Of a DNA stretch of 64,000 nt, positions 44,074 to 52,937 are shown piece by piece. Below the pieces are notes generated by a model. It was not told where the DNA came from and did no database searches. It saw only the letters and a program-made list of their open reading frames with translations. Source of the stretch: Bacteroidota bacterium (GTDB lineage Bacteria; Bacteroidota; Ignavibacteria; Ignavibacteriales; Melioribacteraceae). The position numbers were made by a program, and so were the translations under genes. The DNA lies in assembly GCA_021824635.1 (NCBI GenBank), contig JAKAKD010000054.1:1-64000 (forward strand), in the 5' to 3' direction. Each line of letters begins with the position of its first letter. Positions within the stretch are counted from its first letter, which is position 1.

Positions 44074-44078
44074 TGGGT

Positions 44079-44085
44079 CCTCCTT
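44079..44085 (-). promoter_or_regulatory. Perfect Shine-Dalgarno deciding the ATT start of rsgA
   Basis: AAGGAGG on the minus strand is followed by ACCCA and then ATT at 44073. There is no ATG, GTG or TTG between this site and the conserved OB-fold coding sequence. It is among the best Shine-Dalgarno matches seen in this window. Confidence 0.75.
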
Positions 44086-44090
44086 GTTAA

Positions 44091-44124
44091 ATTAAGAGCA
44101 CCTTAAAAATAAGGTGCTCTTAAT
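44091..44124 (-). terminator. Perfect 15-bp hairpin between the FadL-like gene and rsgA
   Basis: ATTAAGAGCACCTTA at 44091-44105 pairs without mismatch with 44110-44124 around an AAAA loop. It starts 32 bases after the FadL-like stop and ends five bases before the rsgA Shine-Dalgarno. The downstream tract on the minus strand is only TTT, so it may be a weak terminator, a processing site or a stabilising stem rather than a full stop. Confidence 0.65.
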
Positions 44125-44155
44125 GGGATGTCAATCAATGTTAGATAAGAAAGGT

Positions 44156-45610
44156 TTATAGATAGAATTTTAAAGAAGTAACAATATTGGTAAACTTTAT
44201 GTTTTGATATGTTCGCGAGATGTTCGATCCGTAATTATCGCCAATATCGTTCCACCATCCATAAACGTATGCAATATTAATTGAGGATTTATTGGAAAAA
44301 TTATAACCAATTCCGCCAGTTATATATTTTTTGTCGAAATCACTTGAATCATCTTTGAACGGAGAAGGCATCAACATGACCCCGCCTCTCAAAGCAATCC
44401 CTGAGTTCGGAATAAGATACTCAATGCCGCCATTAAGATTAAATACTGTTCTCATAAGATTTGTAATATCCGCGTTCTTATTGATAGTAGAGCTATAGTC
44501 GAACCCACTTCCAAATTTCATCTGTGTATAATCCATCAAGGTAACATTACCACTTAAAGTAATATTACTTTGATTATACGATGCACCAACTGAGTACTCC
44601 GCGGGTGAAGAAATTTCATATTCTAATTTTTCCTCTGTCGGGGCGTAAGTGAATTTATTATTGGCACCAAAAGTACTTTCACTGTAGAGAGAATAAGTTT
44701 CCTTCACCGTATATTTTGTAGCAAATTTAATAGTTGCAGCGACGTTGAAATCTTCATTCATCTTAATCAACGCGCCAAGCTTTAATCCTACACCTGAAAT
44801 ATCCCAATCAATTATATCACGCAAATAGAAAGATTGAAAGTCGGCTGTGCGCGCATCTGTAGGATCGAGCCATAGAGAGGATGGATAATTATTATTTAGG
44901 TCTTCCTCCGAATATTCATGTGTCTTTTTGAAGGTACCGCTATATAGATTCACGGTTGCGCCGACAAAAAAATCTTTTTGAACTTCTATTGCACCGGCAA
45001 ACGACCAACTGTTTAGAGCTCCTTCTTGAATATAATTACCTCTCTGGTTTAATCTGCCGTTTATTCGAGTTGTATCTTTTATAAAATTGCCCGATGCATC
45101 ATTTAAAGGATTGCTCAAAAAAAGATTATAAGCAATATCGTCGTTATAAGAAGTTAAATCTTGTATGTAGGAATTATTTCCGCTGTTATAACCGTTAAAA
45201 CTAAGAGCCTTGTTGAAATCTTTTTCTCTGTTAAAACCAAAAGCTAAAACAAAACTACCCTGACTGGTTGGAAACGGCATTGTAATTCCGATCTGGCTTA
45301 AATTTGTAGCATCGTTTGAAATTGTGGTATTCTGATTGAAGAAGCTTGCATTATTGTTAAACGAATTATAATTCAACCCACCCGATAGCTCCATTTTTTT
45401 TATTAATCCAAATCCGGCGGGATTAAATAATGAAGCAGAGAAATCATCACTTAATGCAATATAAGCGTTACCCATTCCCAAAGAACGGGCACCGGTGATA
45501 ATTCCAGGTTCACTTAAACGCAAAGCATCATTGTAATTCTGCGCCTGTGCATTTGCACAGAAAGCTAAACTCATCATAAATATTAAAATTACTTTATGAA
45601 TCTTTTTCAT
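44156..45610 (-). CDS. FadL/OmpP1-like outer-membrane beta-barrel protein
   Basis: The start is set at the ATG at 45610, giving a signal peptide ending near LAFCANAQAQ; the longer frame to 45655 adds a poor N-terminus. The 484-residue mature protein begins with GARSLGMGNAYIALSDDFSA and LFNPAGFG, the FadL/OmpP1/TodX pattern, and has alternating strands to the end (IVTSLKFYL). Such pores take up hydrophobic compounds; PorV belongs to the same superfamily, so a T9SS role is possible. It lies 50 bases downstream of the Tyr/Ser-rich lipoprotein gene. Confidence 0.78.
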   Translation of the reverse strand: MKKIHKVILIFMMSLAFCANAQAQNYNDALRLSEPGIITGARSLGMGNAYIALSDDFSASLFNPAGFGLIKKMELSGGLNYNSFNNNASFFNQNTTISNDATNLSQIGITMPFPTSQGSFVLAFGFNREKDFNKALSFNGYNSGNNSYIQDLTSYNDDIAYNLFLSNPLNDASGNFIKDTTRINGRLNQRGNYIQEGALNSWSFAGAIEVQKDFFVGATVNLYSGTFKKTHEYSEEDLNNNYPSSLWLDPTDARTADFQSFYLRDIIDWDISGVGLKLGALIKMNEDFNVAATIKFATKYTVKETYSLYSESTFGANNKFTYAPTEEKLEYEISSPAEYSVGASYNQSNITLSGNVTLMDYTQMKFGSGFDYSSTINKNADITNLMRTVFNLNGGIEYLIPNSGIALRGGVMLMPSPFKDDSSDFDKKYITGGIGYNFSNKSSINIAYVYGWWNDIGDNYGSNISRTYQNIKFTNIVTSLKFYL

Positions 45611-45660
45611 GGCTGCCCCATTAATTATTAATTGAGATTGATTTAAGTGTTGCATATGAG

Positions 45661-46644
45661 TTATCTCTTCCTTTCTGAACTGCCGGAACCGCTTGAACCT
45701 CTTTCTGAACCGCTAGAGCTTCTTCCACTACTCGAACCAGATGAGGATGAAGGAGAACTGTATGAAGGTGTTCTGCTTGTTTCACCTCTCGGGGAATAAG
45801 ACGGCGCCCGACTTGATCTAGTAGAATTACCGCTCGAACCTCTATCACTGCTTGTTCTTTCTCTTACACGGTTTGATGAATTATCAGTTGCACGCGAACC
45901 ATTTCTGTCTCTTGTCCTTGGACTGCTGGCACGTTCTCGTGAAGTGTTGTTTGAACTGTTTGGAGCTTTATAAACACGTGTACCATCACTCTTGGAATCG
46001 GTACCTCGTGATACACGGGATCTTCCAAGGTCAACTTCTTGCGCTCTGTCATTATTAGTACCCGGTCTCACATATCCACTTGATGATCTCGATCGGTCAC
46101 CTCCGCTCAAATTTCTATACCCACCTGCTGTTCCTCTTTCACCGTCATTATTGCGGGTTCTTAAAGCTGAGTAAGTTCTGTATTTATAAATTCCTTGTGA
46201 ATTATTATCATACCAATAAGGATAGTAATGATTGTAGTATGGATAGTTATAGCCGTAATTACCGTAATACCATGGCCAATAATAACCGGGGTATCCACCA
46301 TAATAACCTTGACCGTATAATCCGTAGAAGAAATGATCTCTATTTAAAAGATCAAATCCATAACCCCAGCCCATTGAAAAAGCCAACGAGGGATAATAAT
46401 CATAAAGATATCGCCTATAACCATAGTTGTAGGAGTAATAATCATCATCATAAGGGTAGTTTTGGTCATCAACATAATTATCGGTCGAATCAGCTTGCTG
46501 GTCCTGATCTTCATAAGCATATTGATCAACGTTTTGATCATCTTGCTGGTTGCCACGATCGTAATCTCGAAGAGCAAACTGTGTATAACATCCGCCAAGA
46601 CTTAATAACGGAAGTATTACTAATAAACGAATTATTGTTTTCAT
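45661..46644 (-). CDS. Low-complexity Tyr-rich then Ser/Arg-rich lipoprotein
   Basis: The 327-residue protein has a clear lipoprotein signal (VILPLLSLGGC). Residues 30-75 are rich in Asp, Gln and Tyr. Residues 100-155 are extremely Tyr/Trp/Gly/Asn-rich (YYGGYPGYYWPWYYGNYGYN). Residues 165-327 are Ser/Arg/Gly-rich and strongly basic, ending SGSSERKR. It probably lacks a stable fold in its C-terminal half. The charge split (acidic near the membrane, basic tail) could favour binding to polysaccharide, DNA or mineral surfaces. Opposite-strand frames across this region are composition artefacts. Confidence 0.72.
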   Translation of the reverse strand: MKTIIRLLVILPLLSLGGCYTQFALRDYDRGNQQDDQNVDQYAYEDQDQQADSTDNYVDDQNYPYDDDYYSYNYGYRRYLYDYYPSLAFSMGWGYGFDLLNRDHFFYGLYGQGYYGGYPGYYWPWYYGNYGYNYPYYNHYYPYWYDNNSQGIYKYRTYSALRTRNNDGERGTAGGYRNLSGGDRSRSSSGYVRPGTNNDRAQEVDLGRSRVSRGTDSKSDGTRVYKAPNSSNNTSRERASSPRTRDRNGSRATDNSSNRVRERTSSDRGSSGNSTRSSRAPSYSPRGETSRTPSYSSPSSSSGSSSGRSSSGSERGSSGSGSSERKR

Positions 46645-46786
46645 GATATCACCTCAATCGTTTTAGTATCTTATGCAAAAACTATACCTAATTATTGCTG
46701 AAAGGAATGCAAAAATAAATAGAAGAATTTATGGAATGTATATTACTGTGAACTAATATGTATCCGAATCAATACAATAAGTATTC

Positions 46787-47554
46787 TTAAAATAGGGCTT
46801 TGACATATTCCACAAAAATACCACGGTCTGCACTACTGCCCATTAAGCGCTTATTTTCAAGAATATCGCGCAAATCTATTCCTAATGTAAGCCCTTCGCC
46901 TACCGACCATCTAAGCCCCATATTCAAATAACCATTACCCTTTCCTAAAGAAGTACCGGTGTTATCATTTGCGGCAAAATCATATTCTGTAACGAAAGAG
47001 ACTTTATCACCAATAGTTTTTTCGAAACCAATTCCCAAATTCAAATCCTTATCGCCGTCCTGTCTTTCCAATGAATAATTAACAACTCCATGAAGACTAA
47101 GGTAGCCAAAGAAAACAAAATTCTTAGAAGCGGCGGCAAAAAATCCGGGTGACTTAATTTGGTATCGTTCCAGATTTCTATTGTACACTCCTTTCCCTTG
47201 CGAATCAAAACCAAATGTTAATGCAGGAAGAGTTTCGCTTTCATCTATTATTCTAGCTCTGATATTGATAGCAGGTAATTTATACCAATCTACAGCTCCA
47301 GTTCCTATAATGTTGCTTCCGCCGTAGGAGATACCAAAACTAAAACCGTCAAAAACACCAACTTCAATTTTTGTAATCAAAACACCAAACGGTAAAACGT
47401 CTAACGAAACACCGGCAAAACCTTTAGATAATACTCCAGCGGTTGGCAGATCAATTAAACTGCGGTATTCAAATTTAGCATTGGTACCTCCTGTACCCTG
47501 TGCACTCAATATACTTGTAAACAGTACCAACAATAGAAGTATAATTTTTTTCAT
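46787..47554 (-). CDS. Outer-membrane beta-barrel protein, YjbH-like pattern
   Basis: The 255-residue protein has a signal peptide (LVLFTSILSAQG) and then LIDLPTAGVLSKGFAGVSLD, a strand-turn pattern I associate with YjbH-like exopolysaccharide-linked barrels. The DVLPFGVLITKIEVGVFDGFS segment and amphipathic strands support a small barrel of about 12 strands, ending ALF. No enzyme motif is present. It stands alone between cysS and the low-complexity lipoprotein gene. Confidence 0.55.
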   Translation of the reverse strand: MKKIILLLLVLFTSILSAQGTGGTNAKFEYRSLIDLPTAGVLSKGFAGVSLDVLPFGVLITKIEVGVFDGFSFGISYGGSNIIGTGAVDWYKLPAINIRARIIDESETLPALTFGFDSQGKGVYNRNLERYQIKSPGFFAAASKNFVFFGYLSLHGVVNYSLERQDGDKDLNLGIGFEKTIGDKVSFVTEYDFAANDNTGTSLGKGNGYLNMGLRWSVGEGLTLGIDLRDILENKRLMGSSADRGIFVEYVKALF

Positions 47555-47647
47555 TTTTATTCCCGCTGTTATTCCTAATTGAAAGGTAAAAATATATTTC
47601 CATATCTGCAGATTAATTCTAACTCATTATTACTTAATTTGATTTTC

Positions 47648-49057
47648 TTAGTCCCTCTTGAAAGTAACACCGCTTTTTGTGTCTTTAATAGTTATTCCAA
47701 TTTTAGCAAGCCCATCTCTAACTTGATCGGCTAAAGAGAATTGTTTTTCTTTCTTCAACTCGTCTCTCACTTTAATTAGTAATTCTATAAGCTCGTTTTC
47801 GATAGATAGATTAGAATCCGTATGTTTTTCATCCATGTCAACTATTCCTAGTACATCGTAAGCAGTTTCTTTCAGCATTAATTTTACTTGATGAAAGAAC
47901 CGGACATTTATTTTTTCATTTTCAGCAATAATTTTATTAATCGCGCGAATGAAGTCGAAAATTACCGCAACAGCCTGAGGTGTGTTAAAATCATCATCCA
48001 TTACACTCATAAAATCGTTGCGATATTTTTGGAAATCAAATTCAGGATCTACACCTTCTTGGGAATTATTCCGGATCTGATTCTCAGCCACTTCGATCAA
48101 ATTCGAAATTTTCTCACATCCTTTTTTTGCAGAGTTCAGCAATTCATCGCTGAAATTTAGAGGACCGCCGTAATGAGTTTGAGCAAAAAACAAACGTATT
48201 GTTTCAGCAGAATATTTTGCAAGGACATCCCTCGCAGTAAAAAAATTACCTAACGATTTAGACATTTTTTCATTTTGAATATTCAAAAATCCAAAATGCA
48301 TCCAATACTTTACAAATTTCTGTTCAAAGCATGCTTCACTTTGGGCAATTTCATTTTCATGATGAGGGAAAATTAAATCGTTGCCGCCGGCGTGAATGTC
48401 TATTGACTTGCCTAAATGTTTGGTACTCATCGCCGTACATTCGATGTGCCAGCCGGGTCTTCCTTTTCCCCAAGGACTATCCCATGATGGCTCGCCATCT
48501 TTTGCTTTTTTCCATAATGCAAAATCGAGAGGATTTCTTTTTGCTTCATTAATTTCGACTCTGGAACCGGATTCCAACTCATCTGTTTTTTTGCCGCTAA
48601 GTTTTCCATAACTGGGAAATTTCGAAATATCATAAAAAACATTTCCATCAACATTATATGCAATACCTTTTTTTTCTAATTCATTAATTACATTAATCAT
48701 CTCTTGAACATGCATTGTAGCTTTTGGGTATGTTGTTGCCGGTTTAATTTTCAATTTATTTATGTCTTCAAAAAAAGCATTGGAATAAAATTGTGCAACT
48801 TCATCAGCCGGTCGTTTTTCCTCCAACGCTTTTTTAATTATGTTATCGTCTACATCTGTCAAATTCATTATAAACTTAACATCAAATCCACAGAACTGGA
48901 GATATCTTCTAACAATGTCCGCCATAATAAACGACCGCGCATTACCGATATGGAAATAATTATAAACTGTCGGCCCGCACATATACATGGTTACCAAAGG
49001 CGGGTTTAAAGGGGTGAATTCTTCTTTTTTTCTGGAGAATGTGTTATAAATCTGCAT
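47648..49057 (-). CDS. cysS: Cysteinyl-tRNA synthetase (CysS)
   Basis: The class I synthetase charges tRNA-Cys. The 469-residue product has the zinc Cys and HIGH-type motif in MCGPTVYNYFHIGNAR, the second zinc ligands in GWHIECTAMS and HAGGNDLIFPHHENE, and EKMSKSLGN as the KMSKS loop. Length is normal. It is well separated from the cytochrome gene on the other strand by 230 bases that hold both promoters. Confidence 0.96.
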   Translation of the reverse strand: MQIYNTFSRKKEEFTPLNPPLVTMYMCGPTVYNYFHIGNARSFIMADIVRRYLQFCGFDVKFIMNLTDVDDNIIKKALEEKRPADEVAQFYSNAFFEDINKLKIKPATTYPKATMHVQEMINVINELEKKGIAYNVDGNVFYDISKFPSYGKLSGKKTDELESGSRVEINEAKRNPLDFALWKKAKDGEPSWDSPWGKGRPGWHIECTAMSTKHLGKSIDIHAGGNDLIFPHHENEIAQSEACFEQKFVKYWMHFGFLNIQNEKMSKSLGNFFTARDVLAKYSAETIRLFFAQTHYGGPLNFSDELLNSAKKGCEKISNLIEVAENQIRNNSQEGVDPEFDFQKYRNDFMSVMDDDFNTPQAVAVIFDFIRAINKIIAENEKINVRFFHQVKLMLKETAYDVLGIVDMDEKHTDSNLSIENELIELLIKVRDELKKEKQFSLADQVRDGLAKIGITIKDTKSGVTFKRD

Positions 49058-49169
49058 ATTGTTTTCTTATAATTTGAGCGAAAATATACGAATCGGGCAC
49101 TGGTTATTCAACTTTTATTATAATGGCTCGAACATCTAATTAGTTTCTAAAAAAAAATCATTAAAGACT

Positions 49170-49197
49170 TTGACATCTTTATTATTCTTTTTATATT
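49170..49197 (+). promoter_or_regulatory. Candidate promoter of the T9SS nine-heme cytochrome gene
   Basis: TTGACA at 49170-49175 and TATATT at 49192-49197 are 16 bases apart. The leader that follows is about 90 bases, contains a short AGATAAAA/TTTTATCT hairpin and ends with GGAGG eight bases or so before the ATG. The strong promoter and ribosome site fit a highly expressed protein. Confidence 0.4.
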
Positions 49198-49287
49198 AAT
49201 TGTGTAAAAAGAATAAAAAAGATAAAACTCTTTTTATCTATGAAGGAAGAAATCAACTCAAAAAAATCTAATTAATGGAGGAATTAT

Positions 49288-51405
49288 ATGTTCCGAAGAT
49301 TTACAACTTTAGTATTTGCTTTAGCATTAGTGAGTACTACGCTATTTGCGCAAACACTCTCTGTTACTCCCTACGGTGTTACGCCACGTGGTGTAGCCGT
49401 TTCAGCAACTGACATTTATACTTATCCTTACAACGGTTTAACAAATGTCGGCGTTGGAACACTATGCTATTTTCAAGCTTATTTTACAGGTGCAAAATTT
49501 ACAGCACCAACTTGGACATTAACGCGTAAAGCACCAGGTTCAGCCAACACAATTGGTACTGTAAAAGATCTTAAAAATGATTCAACACAAGTAGTTACTT
49601 TTACACCGGACAAACCTGGAACTTATGAAATTACTTTTACTGACGGAGCTTTCACAGGATCTGTTGTAATAAATGCTGCTAAATATGTTGGCGTTTATAA
49701 TACAGTAATTGATGGTACTGACACAGGACGTCAATGTAAAACTTGTCACTCTGATAAAGTAGCTGAGTGGGAAAAAACAGGTCACTCGACAATGTTTACA
49801 AGAGCAATGAACGGAACTCCAGGCCTTAGCGGTCCGGCAGATCATTACTCAGTAAATTGTATTGGTTGCCATACAACAGGTTTCGATAAAAATCCAACAG
49901 CAGTTAATAATGGTTTCGATGATATGACTTTTACCTATCCTACAGTTCTTGGAGCTGGAGTTTTTGATCAACTTAAAGTTCAATTCCCAGATGCAATACA
50001 GAGAGCAAATATTCAGTGTGAAAGCTGTCACGGTCCAGCAAGTGGACACCTTGGCAACACTTCAGATTCAAGAATGGTTGCAACTTTCGATGCAGCAGTT
50101 TGCGCTTACTGCCATGATTCTGGCACACACCACATTTTCCCGGAACAATTTAATGCTTCTTTACATGCTGTTGCAACTTCATACCCATCTGGCCCAGGGC
50201 ATGAATCTTGCGTACAATGCCACACCGGAAAAGGATTTGCTCAATTTGCGGGCGGCGTTCCAACAACCGATCCATATTTTGATGCTTCATATGCACCCAT
50301 TACTTGCTCTGCATGCCACGATCCACATGATGCAACAAATACTTTCCAATTAAGAAAAGTTGATTCGTTTATATATACATATAATTCTGCTGCACCAACC
50401 AGCCCTATCAAAACAAATGTTACAAATGCTGGAATGGGCACAATGTGTCTTAACTGCCATCATTCAAGAACAGAAGCTAACCAGGCATTGGCATCACCAA
50501 TCAATCTCCGTTTTGGTCCACACCATGGTCCACAGGGAGATATTTTATTAGCAAACAATATGTTAGAATTGGGTGGAGTTTCATTAAAAAAATCTAATCA
50601 TTATAGTTTTACACCAGATCTTTGTGTAACATGTCATATGTATAGCGGAAATGCTGTTGTTGGTACAACCGTAATGCAATGGGGCGGACACTCATTCAGT
50701 ATGAGTACATTTAAGAAAAGCCCAGATGGACTTTTCTTGATAGATAAGACAACAGGAAGAAGAATTACTGATCAAGATAATATGCAAGCTTGCGCTCAAT
50801 GCCATGGCACTACTTTTGGTACAAGCTTTAGCGATGTAAAATTCTTCTACAACGGTGTTGGCGATCTTGATAATAATGGTACAATACAAGGATTGCAGGA
50901 TGAAGTAGCTGGTATGATTGCTAAGATTTTTGCACAAATGCCAAAGACTTCAACAGGTGCAATGGCTACTCCAAGTTCAACATGGACAACCACACAATTG
51001 AAAGCTTATTGGAATGCAATTACTGCTCAAGAAGATAAGAGCGGTGGTATTCACAATCCTAAATATGTTGTAACAGCGTTACTGGGAGCGATGAAATCTT
51101 TAGGAATTGCAACTGGTGTTGAGAAAGAAGAAACTGTTCCAACACAGTATGTTGTTTATCAGAACTATCCAAATCCATTCAACCCAACAACAAACATTAA
51201 GTTTGCTTTACCGAATAGCGGTCATGTTAAGTTAACAATTTATGATGCTCTTGGTAGAGAAGTTGAAACTCTTGTTAACAGCGAATTAGTAGCTGGTACT
51301 CATAATGTAGAATGGACAGCTAAGAATATGGCTTCCGGTATTTATCTCTATAGAATTGAAGCTGGCAATTTTGTAAAAGTTAACAAAATGCTTCTTGTAA
51401 AATAG
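49288..51405 (+). CDS. Nine-heme c-type cytochrome exported by T9SS
   Basis: The 705-residue protein has a signal peptide (FALALVSTTLFAQT), an Ig-like beta domain (about 25-130) and a heme region (140-520) with nine CxxCH motifs, such as CKTCH, CIGCH, CESCHGPASGH, CAYCH and CAQCH. The ESCHGPASGH element recalls cytochrome c554/OTR-type proteins. The last 85 residues are a T9SS type A domain (YPNPFNPTTNIKFALP ... GIYLYRIEAG). Heme attachment must occur in the periplasm before T9SS carries the folded protein to the surface. Strong Shine-Dalgarno and a perfect terminator frame a single-gene unit. Likely a surface electron-transfer protein. Confidence 0.92.
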   Translation: MFRRFTTLVFALALVSTTLFAQTLSVTPYGVTPRGVAVSATDIYTYPYNGLTNVGVGTLCYFQAYFTGAKFTAPTWTLTRKAPGSANTIGTVKDLKNDSTQVVTFTPDKPGTYEITFTDGAFTGSVVINAAKYVGVYNTVIDGTDTGRQCKTCHSDKVAEWEKTGHSTMFTRAMNGTPGLSGPADHYSVNCIGCHTTGFDKNPTAVNNGFDDMTFTYPTVLGAGVFDQLKVQFPDAIQRANIQCESCHGPASGHLGNTSDSRMVATFDAAVCAYCHDSGTHHIFPEQFNASLHAVATSYPSGPGHESCVQCHTGKGFAQFAGGVPTTDPYFDASYAPITCSACHDPHDATNTFQLRKVDSFIYTYNSAAPTSPIKTNVTNAGMGTMCLNCHHSRTEANQALASPINLRFGPHHGPQGDILLANNMLELGGVSLKKSNHYSFTPDLCVTCHMYSGNAVVGTTVMQWGGHSFSMSTFKKSPDGLFLIDKTTGRRITDQDNMQACAQCHGTTFGTSFSDVKFFYNGVGDLDNNGTIQGLQDEVAGMIAKIFAQMPKTSTGAMATPSSTWTTTQLKAYWNAITAQEDKSGGIHNPKYVVTALLGAMKSLGIATGVEKEETVPTQYVVYQNYPNPFNPTTNIKFALPNSGHVKLTIYDALGREVETLVNSELVAGTHNVEWTAKNMASGIYLYRIEAGNFVKVNKMLLVK

Positions 51406-51428
51406 TTCTAAGTAAATTTGTATTTCCC

Positions 51429-51460
51429 AAAAGACCCCGCATTTGCGGGGTCTTTTATTT
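51429..51460 (+). terminator. Strong terminator after the T9SS cytochrome gene
   Basis: AAAAGACCCCGC at 51429-51440 pairs perfectly with 51445-51456 around an ATTT loop, and the 3' arm runs into TTTTATTTT. It lies 23 bases after the stop codon. Confidence 0.93.
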
Positions 51461-51527
51461 TAAATGGACTAAACCAAAATCCATTTTTTGATATATTTGT
51501 TTGGTAAAAATTATTACTGAGGGAAAT

Positions 51528-52937
51528 GTGAGAATTGAAAAAGATTCATTAGGCGAGTTAGAAATAGCGGATGAAGCTCTTTATGGTATTCATTCGTTAA
51601 GAAGCGTAAATAATTTTCCTAAATCCGGCGAACGAATTAATCCCTATATGATAAAAGCATTTTTCCAGGTTAAATTTGCTGCTGCAGAAACAAATTATAA
51701 ATGCGGTTTATTATTTAAAGAAAAATATGATGCAATCCAAGAAGCCATTCATGAATTAATAATTGAGACAGATGAATGCATCAAGGGAAATTTCGACTCG
51801 ATCTATGAGAAAATAATTGTTGACCCTTATCAAGGCGGTGCCGGTACTTCGTTAAACATGAATATAAATGAGGTTATTGCCAATACTGCTTTGAAAATTA
51901 TGGGGAAAGAATATGGTGATTATTCCTCTATTGATCCGTTAGATGACGTGAATTTAAGCCAATCAACCAATGATACATTTCCAACTGCCCTACGCGTAGC
52001 ATCAATAATTTTATTAAGAGAACTTGCGGATTCATTCGCACGTTTGCAGAATTCATTTCAGAAGAAAGAGGAAGAATTTAAAAGTGTACTGAAGTTGGGA
52101 AGGACACAATTTCAAGATGCAGTACCAATCACATTAGGGCAGGAGTTCGGCGCTTATGCACAAGCTGTAGCGCGGGATAGATGGCGGCTCTACAACGCAG
52201 AGGAACGATTGAGATCAGTAAATCTTGGCGGTACTGCAGTAGGTAATTCTGTTTCAGCAACAAACGAATATGTTCTTAATGTTAACAGCATTCTAAAAAA
52301 AATTACTAAACTACCTATTGCGAAAGGAGAAGATTTAATTGATTCAACACAAAACTTAGATGTTTTTGTTGAAGTACACGGACTTGTAAAAGCCGGTGCT
52401 ACATCAATTATAAAAATATGTAATGATTTACGTTTCTTATCAAGCGGTCCTAACGGCGGAATAAATGAAATTAATCTTCCTCCAAAACAATCCGGTTCCA
52501 GTATTATGCCGGGCAAAGTTAATCCGGTAATTTTAGAAAACGCAATTCAAATTGCGGAGCTTGTTAAAGGAAACGACGTAATAATTTCTAATTTGGTTTC
52601 TTCGGGCAATCTTGAATTAAATGCCTTTGCGCCACTGATAGCGCATACTTTTCTAAAATCATTAACGATGCTTAGAGATTCTAATATAAATATGGCGGAG
52701 AAATGTATAGAAGATATTACGGCAAATGTCGAGCGATGCAAAATGAATCTAATTAATTCATCAGCTATAGCCGCATCACTCATCTCCACTTTTGGTTACG
52801 AAACAATTCAAGAATTGGTTAAATACGCTTATGAAAATAAAATCCCTTTTGTCAAAGCTCTTATGAAAAGCAAATTGCTCGATGAAGGTGAATTGTTCAA
52901 CATCATTTCAAAAGAATTAGGAATAAACATTGAGTAA
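51528..52937 (+). CDS. aspA: Aspartate ammonia-lyase-like enzyme of the hydF operon
   Basis: The 469-residue protein of the fumarase/aspartase superfamily has SQSTNDTFPTA, GRTQFQDAVP and the signature GSSIMPGKVNPV, all expected for aspartase. I start at GTG 51528 because GAGGG lies four bases before it and the resulting RIEKDSLGELEI matches family N-termini; a TTG at 51501 is upstream. It overlaps hydF by eight bases. An aspartase gene is repeatedly found in [FeFe]-hydrogenase maturation operons (hydE, hydG, aspA, hydF), so it may serve cofactor assembly, perhaps in ammonia supply or disposal, rather than general metabolism. Confidence 0.85.
   Translation: MRIEKDSLGELEIADEALYGIHSLRSVNNFPKSGERINPYMIKAFFQVKFAAAETNYKCGLLFKEKYDAIQEAIHELIIETDECIKGNFDSIYEKIIVDPYQGGAGTSLNMNINEVIANTALKIMGKEYGDYSSIDPLDDVNLSQSTNDTFPTALRVASIILLRELADSFARLQNSFQKKEEEFKSVLKLGRTQFQDAVPITLGQEFGAYAQAVARDRWRLYNAEERLRSVNLGGTAVGNSVSATNEYVLNVNSILKKITKLPIAKGEDLIDSTQNLDVFVEVHGLVKAGATSIIKICNDLRFLSSGPNGGINEINLPPKQSGSSIMPGKVNPVILENAIQIAELVKGNDVIISNLVSSGNLELNAFAPLIAHTFLKSLTMLRDSNINMAEKCIEDITANVERCKMNLINSSAIAASLISTFGYETIQELVKYAYENKIPFVKALMKSKLLDEGELFNIISKELGINIE

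Noticed and set aside
46080-46646. A 188-residue plus-strand open frame opposite the low-complexity lipoprotein gene
   Set aside because: It mirrors the Tyr/Asp/Ser-rich codons of the real gene and has a His/Asn-rich artefact composition; the minus frame has a clean lipobox.
49949-50353. A 134-residue plus-strand frame inside the T9SS cytochrome gene
   Set aside because: It is the +1 shadow of the real gene, with Met/Gln/Leu-rich artefact composition and no ribosome site.
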